Assembly (NCBI GenBank): GCA_037349315.1
Contig: JBAIAC010000006.1
Coordinates: forward strand, 13,985,501-14,049,500
DNA length: 64,000 bases
Reading direction: 5' to 3'
Origin: Chelydra serpentina
Taxonomy: Eukaryota > Chordata > Testudines > Chelydridae
Part shown: piece by piece, positions 1 to 10,347 of the stretch
How positions within the stretch are numbered: the first letter of the stretch is position 1
Layout of the letters: the number at the start of each line of letters is the position of its first letter
Translations under genes and position numbers: made by a program
Notes under the pieces: generated by a model
What the model saw: the letters and a program-made list of their open reading frames with translations, nothing else
What the model was told of the DNA's origin: nothing
Databases searched by the model: none

Positions 1-1530
1 GGTTACATCCATTTGAGATGGATATATGGATACTGCAGTAGCTGCCAGGTCACCTGCACTCTGACTAATTGGAAGATCAGGCATCTCCTTACCACTCAAA
101 TCCTCATTAGGGCCAGAAGGCTCACCGGGAACATGTGTGTCTATGCATCTCAGGAGAGCTCCTTCCTGCTTAGATGGAAAAGCTTCCTTTGCTTTCTTTC
201 TTTTTCTGAATGCTGCCCCAGAGGGGTGTTTTCTTCTTTCACTCATGACTGCTGTTCTTTGCCAGCCATAGTGGCTCTCAGCACTCAATTGAAGGGGACA
301 AATAAGCAGGCTGGTAGCAGGGCCTGAATGAGGGAAGATATCAGCATCTTAAGGACCTAACTGGCTCCTACTACTTCAGTTGACTACCTGTTCTCCTCAG
401 GTGGGTTCAGGGAAGCAGCAGGAAACAGGAAGTTCCCTGAGAAGCTGGTGTTAATCAATCCAGGCTTCTGCGGGTGCTAGAGAGGTACATAAGAGGCTCC
501 TCCTCCTCCTGTCTCTCCCTGCAGCTCCTGCTGCTTTCTGTTATTGCCTCTCATCTTTTCTCCTGCCTGTGTGTTCTTTTGTGCCCTCCTTCCTCCAGAA
601 AAGCACTCCACCATCTTTGTGCATCTAGAGCAGAAAGAATACATATGCACCAGCAGCAGACACAATTTTTTACACTCTGGGTCCTAGTGGTGGCCCCCGC
701 TTCCCCCCCATCCCCCAGTCTGGCACCAGAGGCGGCCGCCTCAGTTCGCCTCCTGGTAAGGCCAGCCCTGTGCGGAAAGGTAGTCTCAGCCTGCCTGATT
801 GCCTCACTGCCCTGTTGTGAGGTGATACTGAAGTGGCACCGCAGTTACAATTACAATTTTTATGTATACAATCACATATTTTCATAACTATAACCTGTAT
901 GCATATCTCATAATGACTTGAGTTTATTGCATTACAGGCTTTCTTAAAATATCCTTACCCATTATATTCTTATAGCAAAATATCATAGTACGCTATCAGT
1001 TGGTTTAACTGCTTATTTGGGTGGGGTCTAAACCTTTTTTTCCCCCTTGAGGTGTCTGATTGTCCAAGTCCTCAGTCTGTTATAACTCCTTTTAACGTGT
1101 TTGTATTGCGGTTGTGTCCAAAGGTCTCATTTTGCTAAGCATTGCAGAAACATACATAGTTCCTGTCCCAAGGAGCTGACAGAAGAGGTTAACAATATTT
1201 TAGAAATCAAGTTAAGATCATCAGTGGTATTTCTGACAATATGCTTCAGTTACTGTCCTTACTTTACTCCAGGGGTAGTGAATTATTTTTTATCAAGGTA
1301 AAGTCAAGGTCCAGACTCCAGAGAAAATAATATTAATACCATTGTTATTTTTTATTAAGTGAATACAAAGATTTTGGGGTCCATTCAAAAGCGTCTGGCA
1401 TTCCAGATTTAGCCTGGGATCCACCTATTGACTGCCCTGTTTTACTCCATCCCACTTAGTAATTATTGTAAGTTACTGTTTTATCTATTCTGTACACATT
1501 CTATTTAGTATGCATGTTTTTATTTACCAG
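1..1530 (+). other. CD2AP: CD2AP intron sequence (upstream of the first visible exon)
   Basis: No exon can be supported here. The stretch ends in a pyrimidine/AT-rich tract and the acceptor TTACCAG that precedes the exon at 1531, so it is read as intron. The open frames inside it are short, unconserved-looking and on both strands. A MITE-like piece lies at about 675-778 and is listed separately. Confidence 0.6.
675..778. repeat. hAT-type MITE fragment (GGCGGCCGCC core)
   Basis: The segment contains GGCACCAGAGGCGGCCGCC and ends with TTACCAGGCC-like sequence followed by AGCCCTG. Read on the minus strand it starts CAGGGCTGGCCTTACCA, which resembles the CAGGGCCTGCACTACCATTAG terminus of the complete MITE at 63328-63537. 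That one has an 8-bp target duplication. I infer a truncated relative here. The second terminus and any target duplication were not found. Confidence 0.4.
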
Positions 1531-1620
1531 CCAACTCAAAATGAGAGTACAGACAAATTTTTGAAGGTGCATAAAGAGGAGGAAGAAAGTGCCAAACCAA
1601 AGCCATCTGAAGTTAAAAAG
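1531..1620 (+). CDS. CD2AP: CD2AP internal exon (linker region)
   Basis: A 90-nt open exon lies between a TTACCAG acceptor and a GTACG donor. It encodes 30 residues rich in Glu, Lys and Ser, starting PTQNESTDKF and ending KPSEVKK. Both boundaries are phase 0, which fits the phase-0 start of the next recognised exon at 7768. The composition suits the disordered linker between the third SH3 domain and the C-terminal coiled coil of CD2AP/CIN85 adaptors, which tie CD2, nephrin and endocytic or actin regulators together at the membrane. The exon by itself is not diagnostic. The assignment rests on correct splice signals, phase, strand and the strongly CD2AP-like exons downstream. Further exons could lie in the 6.1-kb intron that follows. 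Confidence 0.65.
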
Positions 1621-2380
1621 GTACGAAACTGAAATGATCAGATACACATATCAGACTACTAGCAGTGCAATTCATTTTGATTGCATGTGCACATGCTGAT
1701 AAATGCAACCATACAGATTGCAGATGGTTGCAAACATAAGTGCTCTATATGAGCTAAATACAAAACTGCATTGATATAGGAATGACTAGTTTTATATTGG
1801 GTAGCACAGAACTACGCTTCCAGTTCCAGGAGTAGGTTAATGTCTGCTCTGTCGCCTAGCTCCTGGATAAAGAAAAGTAGGTTTGAGCAGAAGAGGCATG
1901 CAGAATGGCGTAGCTTGACCTCAGTTACCACCCTGGAAGTTTGCTTAATAACTGACTTTAGGGAGCCCCATTACATTGCTGTTCTTGAAAGATGAGAGAG
2001 CTGGTGTCATCCTGGATTTTCTGGATAGTTGGTAAAAACGTCTGTGAATTTTACTTCCGAAGTAAATCTGATGGCAGGAGGCCAGGATTGCCAACAAGCA
2101 GTTACAGAAAGGTGGGGAGTGTGTTGGGAGTGGGCAACCCAATGTGAAGAAGGAGGCGAACCCCCTTCGCTCACTCCAGGGACGACAACTATGATTCCTA
2201 GCAGAGCCCCACCTTTCTCCTGGGACAATGTTACGAAAAGTGCTTTCTGCAAAGGAGGGCTCCTAATCTTAAGTGGGCTGCTCCTCTTGAGTAAAACTGC
2301 CTCAGTTACTAAGATCTCAGTACGTTGTTCTCCTACTGCGCCTGCCTCAGCTCTCCAGTCTTGCTCTTTATTGTAATATT
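1621..2380 (+). other. CD2AP intron, no recognised feature
   Basis: Unique-looking AT-rich intron sequence with no supported gene. The open frames around 2007-2376 lack splice signals and any recognisable domain. Confidence 0.5.
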
Positions 2381-2385
2381 TGTAT

Positions 2386-2485
2386 TGTGGTAGTGCCTAT
2401 GAGCCCCAGTCATGGACCCCAGGTGCTGTACAGAGAACAAAAAGATGATTGCTTCCCCAAATAACATAGTCTAAGCAATCCTTGC
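2386..2485 (-). repeat. MIR-type SINE 3' tail
   Basis: The segment GTGCCTATGAGCCCCAGTC ... GGTGCTGTACAGAG ... GATTGCTTCCCC is the reverse complement of the recurring amniote motif 'tacagcgcctagcac...ctcctaggtgctac'. The same tail is seen on the plus strand at about 27830-27960 and 45895-45990, and on the minus strand at about 38765-38870. It is called as the tail of a MIR/CORE-SINE because the 27.7-kb copy also carries the MIR core. Confidence 0.5.
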
Positions 2486-3117
2486 ATTGTGAGAGGGAGC
2501 TCTGATAATTGAATTAGTTCCTCAGGGCAGCAGGAGCATTTAGAAAATGGTACCCTACATGAAGCAGTGGTAGTCCAGACCTGGCATAGCACCTTTAATA
2601 ATGGATCTCTCTTGCTCAGCGTATTGCTCTGGACCATCCCCTGTACCAAAAAAGGGCCTCTGGTTGGCTTTGCCCTGCCTGGGTAGGGACCAGACTTATT
2701 GGTTGGCCAACTCAGACAATTATCCACAGCATGGTGCACCAAGGTATAAGGGTCTGAGAGCCTGCTGGTTCCCTGTGATGCTTTCCCACTGTTGCTGTGT
2801 TCTGCTATGCCTTTCAAGAGTTCTGCTGTGAGGAACTGGGCGCAGCCACCCTCAGTCTTTAGGAGCCAGGCAATTGAGGGAGATCAGAGCTACAAATATT
2901 CCCCCTCCTCACACACAATCTTTCCTAAGGAGAATTTTGGAGTCACTTCAGTTCTTCATTTGAGTGCTTGCTCATATCCATTCCATATTAGATGTGTGTG
3001 CTGACCACATGCACTGGTGCTGGAAGATTTTCCCTCAGCAGTATCCGTAGGGGACCGTCTCTGGCTCCCCCCCACCCTCAGTTCCTTCTTGCCGCCAGTG
3101 AAGCTGCTGGACCACCA

Positions 3118-3952
3118 ATGGACATGGAGGTTTCCACTGCACTGGCATCGTCCTCATCATTGCCAGACGAGGCTATCATAGGGCCCCCTCATCCAGTTCC
3201 TCAGGATGATGCCAAGGTGCACCAGGAACTTTTAAAGAGGGTCGCTTCTAACCTAGGGCTTCAGGCAGAGGAAATGGAAGAGCCCCCCGACTCTCTGTTT
3301 GATGTCCTCGGCTCCTGCCAGGGTGGTTCTATCCCTTCATGAAGGGGTTTCTAAGATCACTAATGCCCTGTGGCAGACCCCCTTTTCCCTGGCCCTTATC
3401 TCTAAAAGGGCCGAACGCAAGTACTTCGTGCCAACCAAAGCCTATGAGTACTTATACTCCCACCCAACCCCCAAGACCCTTGTGGTCAAGGCGGTTAACC
3501 TCAAGGAGAGGCAGGGACAACCTGGCGCCACCACCAAAAATAAAGACTCAAGGAGGCTGGATCTTTTCAGGCGAAAGGTTTATTCGTCTTCCAGCCTTCA
3601 GCTAAGAGGGCCAACCACCAAGCCCTATTTGGCCAATATGACTTCAATATGTGGCAAGCCATGGCCGAGTTCGAAGGGTCGCTCCCCGAGGCTTCCAAGG
3701 AGGAGTGTCGAGCGATCCTTGTTGAGGGCACGACCATGGCCAGGGCGGCCCTCCAGGCAGCATCAGATGCTGTGGACGCTGCTGCTCGTATCATGGCTTC
3801 CACTATCTCCATGCGGCAAGCCTCTTGGCTGTTCCTCTCTGGGTTGTCCACCGAGGCTCAGCAGTCTATGCAGGACCTGCCCTTCGATGGCCGGGCCCTA
3901 TTTGCGGAGCAAACAGCAAGTTGCATGGCCTCAACGACTCCCACACCACCCT
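3118..3952 (+). pseudogene. DIRS gag-like coding remnant
   Basis: The coding sequence runs through three frames. The first segment reads MDMEVSTALASSSSLPDEAI and ends near PPDSLFDVLG at about 3310. A second frame reads LHEGVSKITNALWQTPFSLA followed by YFVPTKAYEYLYSHP (about 3335-3480). A third reads MWQAMAEFEGSLPEASKEEC followed by an Ala-rich helical stretch and SWLFLSGLSTEAQQSMQDLP (3649-3954). This layout, a long alpha-helical, Ala-rich protein upstream of RT, matches the capsid-like ORF I know from vertebrate DIRS elements. At least two frameshifts, near 3310-3340 and 3605-3645, break it. Confidence 0.7.
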
Positions 3953-4194
3953 AAAAATCCTGGGTCTCTGTCCCAGCCCCAGTGCATAAGTAGTTCAAAC
4001 TGCAGCAGCCGCAGGGCCAGGGGAGTCAGCCTTGGCAGGACCAGCCCCTAAACGAGCCAAGGGATACAAGCCCGAGCCACCCATCTCCACCGTCTGCCCA
4101 GTCCAGCTGGACCCATAATAAGCAGGGGGCCAAACAAAGGCTTTGAGGGTACGCACGAGGGCGACCTACTAGTCTATTCCCTGGATCCATCCTT

Positions 4195-5427
4195 TTCTGT
4201 GTTCAACTGCCTTTCCCTCTTCCACCCTGCCTGGACAGCTGTAACCTCAGACCAGTGGGTCCTCAGCACAGTCAAACAGGGTTATACCCTCCAGTTCCTT
4301 TCCAACCCCTTCCCACCTGCCTTCCCCGTTCCTCTTCAGGGACCCCTCTTACAAGAGTCTCCTCCCACAGGAGGTAAAGAGGTTACTACAGCTGGGTGCG
4401 GTGGAAGAAGTTCCTCTCAAGTACAGGAACAGTGGGTTATGTTCCTGGTACTACTTAATCCCAAAGGCCAATGGACCTGCGGGACCTCAACAAGTATCTA
4501 AAGAAGTTAAAGTTCTGCATGGTTTCCCTGGCTTCTATTATCCCCTCCCTGTTTCTGGGAGACTGCTATGCTGCCCTCGACTTGAAGGATGCATACTTCC
4601 ACGTAGTGATCTTTCAAGGGCACCGACGCTTCCTCCGGTTTATGGTGGGGCCCCACCACTACCAGTTTGCGGTCCTCCCATTCGACCTGGTGACAGCACC
4701 GAGAGTGTTTACCAAGTGCATGTCGGTAGTAGTGGCTTACCTCAGGCGCTGGGGTATTCAGATCTACCCGTACCTTGACGACTGGCTCATCAAGGGCAGT
4801 TCCAGGTCTCAAGTCCAAAGGGATGTCGCGGTGCTTCAGGGCATGTGCCATTCTCTGGGCCTACTGGTAAATGACAAAAAGTTGACGTTGGTGCCAGTGC
4901 AGAGGATAGAGTTCATTGGAGTGGTCCTCGACTTGACCTGTGCCAGGGTGTTCCTGCCCCTGGAAAGGTTCCACACATTGATGAACCTCATTGCAGAAGT
5001 CTCAGCGTTCCCTCTGACTACAGCTAGGCTCTGTCTGTGCCTCCTGGGTCACATGGCAGCATGCACGTACGTGGTCCACCATGCCATGCTCCAAATGTGG
5101 CCCCTGCAACAATGGCTGGGGACAGTCTATTCCCAGTCCAGAGACCCCCTGGAAAAGATTGCCGCCATTCCCCAGGCGATACTTATCTCGCTGCGATGGT
5201 GGACTGACTGCAGGACAGTCCTGGCGGGAGTTCCGTTTGACAATTCCCCTCCATCAAGTTGGTGTCGGATGCCTCGGACCTCGGCTGGGGTGCGCATCTC
5301 AGTGACCTCCGGACACGGGATGTGGTCCCTGGCGGAGACGAAGTTGCACATAAATGACATAAACGTCAAAGAGCTCCAAGCAGTCCGGCTGGCGTGCAGA
5401 GTCTTCCTGACCCGCCTGTCAGGCTAA
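4195..5427 (+). pseudogene. DIRS reverse transcriptase remnant
   Basis: The first part (about 4199-4460, FNCLSLFHPAWTAVTSDQWV) is in a different frame from the main part (4471-5427). The main part contains CYAALDLKDAYFHVVIFQ (RT block A with its Asp), FAVLPFDLVTAPRVFTKCMS (block B) and PYLDDWLIKG, with the catalytic YLDD at 4771-4782. The catalytic Asp residues are present, but one frameshift lies near 4460 and stop codons follow 5427. The YLDD box together with the downstream recombinase separates it from CR1-type RT, which has FADD. Confidence 0.85.
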
Positions 5428-5433
5428 GTGGTA

Positions 5434-5626
5434 TGAGTCCTGACAGACAACACAGCCTTGATGTTCTACATCAACAGGCAAGGGGGAGCGCACTCGTCGA
5501 TTCTCTGTCAAGAGGCACTCCGTCTGTAGGACTTCTGCATCAGCCATGAAATTCATCTGAAAGCTTGTCACCTTCCCGGTGTCAAGAATATGCTGGCAGA
5601 CCAGCTCAGCAGGGACTTCTCCTCTC
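5434..5626 (+). pseudogene. DIRS RNase H remnant
   Basis: The translated segments VLTDNTALMFYINRQGG and HLPGVKNMLADQLSRDF are the hallmark RNase H blocks of DIRS and related retroelements, with the DN and D...SR motifs. The segment is separated from the RT frame by in-frame stops just after 5427. Confidence 0.7.
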
Positions 5627-6104
5627 ACCACGAGTGGTCGCTCCATCCAGAGGTAGCCTGCATGATCTTCCAAAGGTGGGGGAATCTGTTTGCTACCAGA
5701 CAGAACAGGAAATGCCACCAGTTTTGCTCTTGGCAAAGTCTGAGCAAGGGCTCCCTCTCTGATGCCTTCCTCCTGTCGTGGCCAGGGAATCTGATGTACG
5801 CATTCCCTCCGATTCCACTCATTGGCAGGGTCCTGGCAAAGATCGAGACACAAAGCGCAGGTTGTCGTGATCGCCCCGGCATGGCCTCGCCAACATTGAT
5901 TCTGCATGCTCATGAGCTTGTCAGCAGCCCCTCCCTGGCCCCTGCCCAACTGCCCGGACCTGCTGTCACAGGACCATGGTTGGCTCCTACGCCCCAATCT
6001 AGAGTCCCTCCGCCTCTCGGCGTGGATGCTGCGTGGCGGAACCCGGAGGAACAGACCTGTTCGGAAGGAGTGCAATAGGTTTTCCTAGGGAGTAGGAAGC
6101 CCTC

Positions 6105-7042
6105 AACCAGACTGACTTACCTGGCCAAGTGGACGAGGTTTTCCCGCTGGGCGTCTGAGCATGGCATCTCTCCCTCGAGTTCTTCCACACAGGCTGTCCT
6201 GGAGTACCTGCTCCATTTGAGGAACCAGGGCCTGGCACACACTTCCATTAGAGTGCATCTAGCAGCCATCCCGCTTTTCACCCGCCGATCCAAGGGCAGA
6301 TGGTGGTTTCCCATGACGTGAAAATCAGGTTCTTGTGAGGGCTCGAGAGACTTTTCCCGCAGGTACGGACTCGTGTCCCGCAGTGGGATCGTAACTTGGT
6401 TCTTTCTAGTCTCACCAGCCCTCCCTTTGAGCCGCTGGGTTCTTGCTTCCTTTCATACCTGTCATGGAAGGTCGCTTTCCTGGTGGCGGTGATGTCGGCA
6501 AAAAAGGTCTCTGAAATTAAAGCCTTGAACTCAGAACCTCCAACACAGTCTTCTACAAAAATAAGGTTTAGTTGCGGCCCCATCTTCCATATGAACTAGG
6601 ACATCTTCCTCCCGCTGTTCTGTCCCAAACCACGCAAGACCAGTGAGGAGAGGCGTCTTCACGCCCTGGACGTCCAGAGGGCCTTGGCTTTCTACTTAGA
6701 ACGTACCAAGCCTTTCCAAAAATCGACTCAACTCTTCATTGCTACAGTGGATAGGATAAAGGGTCACCCGGTGTCCTCGCAGAGGATTTCCAATTGGATC
6801 ACCTCGTGCGTAAGGACCTGTTACAACCTTGCGGGGGTTCCACCCCCGCCGATTGTGAGAGCCCACTCAATGGGAGCCCAGGTGTCTTTGGCGGCCTTCC
6901 TGGTGCACATCCCTATCCAGGACATCTGTAGAGCTGCAACGTGGTCCTCTGTTCACAAGTTTACCACTCATTATGCCATCACTCAGCAGGCCAGAAACGA
7001 CGCTGTGTTCGGCAGAGCGTTGTTGCAATCTACACATCCGTG
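6105..7042 (+). pseudogene. DIRS tyrosine recombinase remnant
   Basis: The N-terminal core-binding domain reads LTYLAKWTRFSRWASEHGIS and VLEYLLHLRNQGLAHTSIRV (about 6111-6262). The catalytic C-terminal part is the open stretch 6684-7043 (MAFYLERTKPFQKSTQLFIA ... FGRALLQ). Between them lie several stops and frameshifts. The box that normally reads H-x-x-R is AHSMGAQ here, so the second catalytic Arg appears lost. A candidate nucleophile Tyr remains in KFTTHYAIT. The protein cannot be active. Confidence 0.75.
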
Positions 7043-7112
7043 AACTCCTATCCATCTCCAGGGGAACTGCTTTGGAGTCACCTAGTATGGAATGGACATG
7101 AGCAAGCGCAAG

Positions 7113-7441
7113 AAGAAGAAAAGAGTTACCTTTTCCATAACTGGTGGTGTTCGAGATGTGTTGCTCATGGCCATTCCGTAACCTGTCCTCCTTCCCCACT
7201 GTCGAGTTTCTGGCAAGAAGGAACTGAGGGTGGGGTGGAGCCAGCGGGACCCGCGCGCCCTTATACCGAGCTATGCGGGTACCACTCCAGAGGGCGCCAG
7301 AGTCAGTCCCCTAAGGATACTGCTGAGGGAAAAAATTCTGGCACCAGTGTATGTGGCAAGCACACACTCCTAATATGGGATGGACATGAGCAACATATCT
7401 CGAAGAACACCAGTTACAGAAAAGGTAACTGTCTTTTCTCA
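7113..7441. repeat. DIRS terminal inverted repeats
   Basis: 7125-7178 contains AGTTACCTTTTCCATAACTGG followed by a TTCGAGATGTGTTGCTCATG-like block. 7378-7441 contains the inverse, GACATGAGCAACATATCTCG ... CAGTTACAGAAAAGGTAACT. The two arms are separated by about 200 bp. Inverted terminal repeats of this kind near the 3' end fit the DIRS replication scheme. Confidence 0.7.
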
Positions 7442-7767
7442 AGGTAGTAGTTCCAGCTCATGGGAGACACGGCAGACAGGCTCTTTAGCCTTATACATCC
7501 ATTACTATCAGAACGTTATCTGTCACAAATTTGTACTGCCTTGTAAAATGGACTGTGCTTCCTGTCACATATTCTGTAAAAGAGTGAAATGCCTGGAGTA
7601 CATAAATGTGCTGTACACACTACAAAGAACAGTGTTACAAGTTGGATAGTTCTGTGTACCGTTTTTATAGTGTAATACATTGGGTTGAAACAATACTTGA
7701 AAGGAAAACACACAATTTGTGTGGTGAGTGTTCCCCAATTTATAGTGAATTTATTGATTTCTTTCAG
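7442..7767 (+). other. CD2AP intron, no recognised feature
   Basis: Intron sequence between the DIRS remnant and the next exon. It ends in the tract TTGATTTCTTTCAG, a good splice acceptor. Confidence 0.6.
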
Positions 7768-7955
7768 CCACCTGTGTTCACTTCAGCATCTCTATCTTCA
7801 TCTCCAAGACCAAATTCTATTATACTCAGTTCTGCTCCTGGAGAAATCACAGTTAAAGACCTCACAGATGACTGGGAAAAAAATTCTGTGGACGATCTCA
7901 GGACTCAGGTTAATGAGCTGTTGAGTATTGTAGAAACACTGAAAAAAGATCATAG
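7768..7955 (+). CDS. CD2AP: CD2AP exon (linker and start of C-terminal coiled coil)
   Basis: A 188-nt exon between the acceptor TTTCTTTCAG and the donor GTAAAT. It starts in phase 0 and ends after two bases of a codon (AG). It encodes PPVFTSASLSSSPRPN, then EITVKDLTDDWEKNSVDDLR and TQVNELLSIVETLKKDH. The Ser/Pro-rich start is linker. The heptad-like VDDLRTQVNELLSIVETLKK is the start of the coiled coil through which CD2AP/CIN85 family adaptors oligomerise. From memory of the family, the 'LR-TQV-ELL-V-LKKDH' pattern is closer to CD2AP than to its paralogue SH3KBP1. The split codon AG|C is completed by the next exon and gives Ser. Confidence 0.85.
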
Positions 7956-8584
7956 GTAAATATTATTTAATTCCTCTTACCCCTCAATTGAATATTTTTA
8001 ACAACTTCTGTTCTAAGTATATATTGGAAAATTTCTTTTCAAAGCTAAGCTTTCCATATTGATCACTCTTAGACTGTATTGGGCACCTTGCTTTAGAAGT
8101 TCACCCAACAGGTTTATATAATGAATATTTATATATATTAATTTTTGTTGAGAAATATTGCTGAGGTTGCATTTTACCATCTCCTTTTCCTTTTGTTTTT
8201 CTACTTTTTTATCACTGTTACAAACATTCCGTAAATGGTTACTCTTCAAGCAGAAATAAAAATTCTTGTAACAGAGAGGTAGCAATCAGAAATGCTCTTT
8301 CAAAATTCAGCTCAAGATGTATGTAAATAAGACCAACCCTCTAAAGGGTCTGTCCTGTCCCTATATTTTACGTACATTGTTTTATAAGAATAATCTTGCA
8401 TGGAAAATATTCTTAAGAAATACTTAAATATGTGTAGCATATATGTGATACAGTGTTACTAAAAATGTGAATTAATTCCCCTATCCGTGACAATTTCAGT
8501 TCTCAGCACCATAAGATGTAAGACTATGGGTTTTCTTTTTATTTTCAGTTGCAATAGTATTTTAATTTTGTTTATAATTTATAG
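7956..8584 (+). other. CD2AP intron, no recognised feature
   Basis: A short AT-rich intron bounded by GTAAAT at 7956 and ATTTATAG at 8584. No repeat or gene was recognised. Confidence 0.65.
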
Positions 8585-8648
8585 CAAAGAACTGGAAAAA
8601 ATAAAAAAAGATTTGGAGGAAGAGAAGATGATGCGAAGTCTCCTAGAG
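8585..8648 (+). CDS. CD2AP: CD2AP exon (C-terminal coiled coil)
   Basis: A 64-nt exon between the acceptor TTATAG and the donor GTAAGT. Joined to the AG left over from the previous exon it gives SKELEKIKKDLEEEKMMRSL then LE. This is a strongly charged coiled-coil segment that matches the end of CD2AP as I know it (KELEKLRKDLEEEK...). It ends in phase 0, so the next exon begins on a codon boundary. The agreement of frame across three consecutive introns is the main evidence that these four pieces are one gene. Confidence 0.9.
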
Positions 8649-10305
8649 GTAAGTGATTTTAGCTATGAGGACAGTGTATAGACGTGTATACGATACTCTC
8701 TGATACCAGAGGGCTAATGAAAACCTTTAACAGTCCTGTTTGATCTCTGTATCGTTAATATGAATCTGAATGATTACCTAGTAAAGCAGAAGCTGGTATG
8801 GGGAATTATATTTTATACATGGGTTTGTCTAGCTTTGAGTCTTTCATTCTCCAAATGCAAAATAGAGGTTAACCATGTGTGTAGGTCTGGAGTAGAGTTC
8901 AATAATATCCACAATACATTGTGAACCTGCTTTGTCCTAGAGCTTCTCAAGTAGGCAATTTTAAGAGGCTTCAGTTACCCTGCCATGAAACATCTTTTAA
9001 GCAGTGTTGAAAATCATGGATATGAGAACTGAACATAGGGAGAAGTCAGATTTTGATAGATCTGGTTTAAAAAAAAAAAAGGGTGGAAGTGGAGACAACA
9101 CTCATGAAAATTTCATCAAAATTTTCTGATTTGAAATTGAGTTTAAAAATGTCAAAAATCAACTGTAATTTTTAAATATTCTGGAGGCCAGTAAATTAGA
9201 ATAGCAATCAAACAGAATAATAAGCTTTTAGTGGTATGTAGGTACATATACAGTACAGTGAGTTTTGAAGACTTGTTTTTTCTCTCTTCAAGCTGTGTGA
9301 AAAAACAAAGTCTCTTTTACAGGGAGAAATTCTGAGTACGTATCACTTATGAATACTGCATGTATGGAATAGTTGATATGGGTTCATCCTAGGTGAACAT
9401 TTATACATAATCTTATTTTTAGGCAGATACAAAAGGGACCCTATTTGAAAATATCCTTCAACTCAGCAAAAGGTCCAGTTTCACAAATTTGAAAAGACCA
9501 TGGATCATATTCTGTTCTGTTGCAATAGATTTTTACTAGTGTACCTCCATTGTAATCAGTGGATTTCTTTCAGATTTGCAGTGGTGTAACTGAGGCTTTG
9601 GCTACTCTCGAAACGTCAAAGCGCAGCCGCGGCAGCGCTACTGTGGCAGCGCTTTGAAGTGCGAGTGTGGTCGCGCACCAGTGCTGGGAGAGAGCTCTCC
9701 CAGCACTGCAGCACTCCACCTCCACGAGGGGAATAGCTTACAGCGCTGGGGCACTGGCTACACTGGCGCTTTACAGCGCTGTAACTTGCTGTGCTCAGGG
9801 GGGTGTTTTTTCACACCCCTGAGTGAGAAAGTTGCAGCACTGTAAAGTGCCAGTGTAGCCATAGCCTGAGATGAATATATTTCACATTATCCTTTAATAT
9901 GGTAGGGTTGGTATGAAATTTTGTACATGATCCATTTTAGGAAGAGAGTCTGAGATGATGCACCAAACCCATACAATCATATAATGCAGGAGAAGTCATT
10001 AAACAATTGAATTCAGAGAACAAACTTGTTCTGTGAGACACTTTAAACAGAACCAACTTATTCAATAAAATTTACCATACAAATAGACAATATGCATTTT
10101 AAAATGAATCTCGTAAGCCATGGCTACTTAGTTGTATGTTGTTGTTTAAATGCGTGCATTTTTAATAATGAAAGTTGCTTAGCATGAATTGCAAAGAAAA
10201 ATTGATGGAAAGATTTAAGATTTTGGTAAAAATAATGTAAATTAAAGATACTGATTACTGAAATACTGGGTAGTTCATTATTCTCACAATGTCTTTCTTT
10301 TCCAG
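8649..10305 (+). other. CD2AP last intron
   Basis: An intron of 1,657 bp bounded by GTAAGT and TTTCTTTTCCAG. Apart from a MITE at about 9589-9870, nothing coding was seen. Confidence 0.7.
9589..9870. mobile_element. MITE with GGCTnTGGCTACAC-type terminal inverted repeats
   Basis: The left end is AGGCTTTGGCTACTC. The right end is GTGTAGCCATAGCCT, whose reverse complement is AGGCTATGGCTACAC. The inside is GC-rich and full of smaller palindromes, such as GGGAGAGAGCTCTCCC and AGCGCTGTAAC / GTTGCAGCACTGTAA. This is the structure of a non-autonomous DNA transposon. I could not fix an unambiguous target duplication because the ends and flanks (CTGAG/CTGAG) are themselves palindromic. Confidence 0.7.
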
Positions 10306-10347
10306 GCTGAAATAGAAAAGCTGAAGAAAGCAGTCATGTCTACATGA
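10306..10347 (+). CDS. CD2AP: CD2AP last coding exon, C-terminus
   Basis: After the acceptor TTTCTTTTCCAG the exon encodes AEIEKLKKAVMST followed by TGA. CD2AP ends, from memory, with a nearly identical EIEKLKKAV plus three residues; this is the best single piece of evidence for the gene identity. The 13 residues finish the coiled coil. In mammals CD2AP is a podocyte slit-diaphragm and immune-synapse adaptor that binds nephrin, CD2, Cbl and capping protein. Those roles are established for the family and are not visible in this short stretch. Confidence 0.92.
   Translation, partial: AEIEKLKKAVMST

Larger units (their letters stand above)
2995..7441 (+). mobile_element. Degenerate DIRS-like (tyrosine recombinase) retrotransposon
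   Basis: An element of about 4.4 kb inserted in a CD2AP intron, in the same orientation as the gene. Order: gag-like region (about 3118-3960), reverse transcriptase (about 4195-5360), RNase H (about 5435-5625), tyrosine recombinase (about 6105-7042), then a terminal inverted-repeat pair (7113-7178 and 7378-7441). DIRS elements integrate through a tyrosine recombinase instead of a DDE integrase and so normally leave no target duplication. This copy has several frameshifts and stops and is not functional. No left-hand terminal repeat was recognised, so the 5' end is approximate or truncated. Confidence 0.85.

Noticed and set aside
474..887. 137-codon open frame in the first intron
   Set aside because: No domain, Ser/Leu-rich composition, overlaps a MITE fragment, and the minus strand is also open there.
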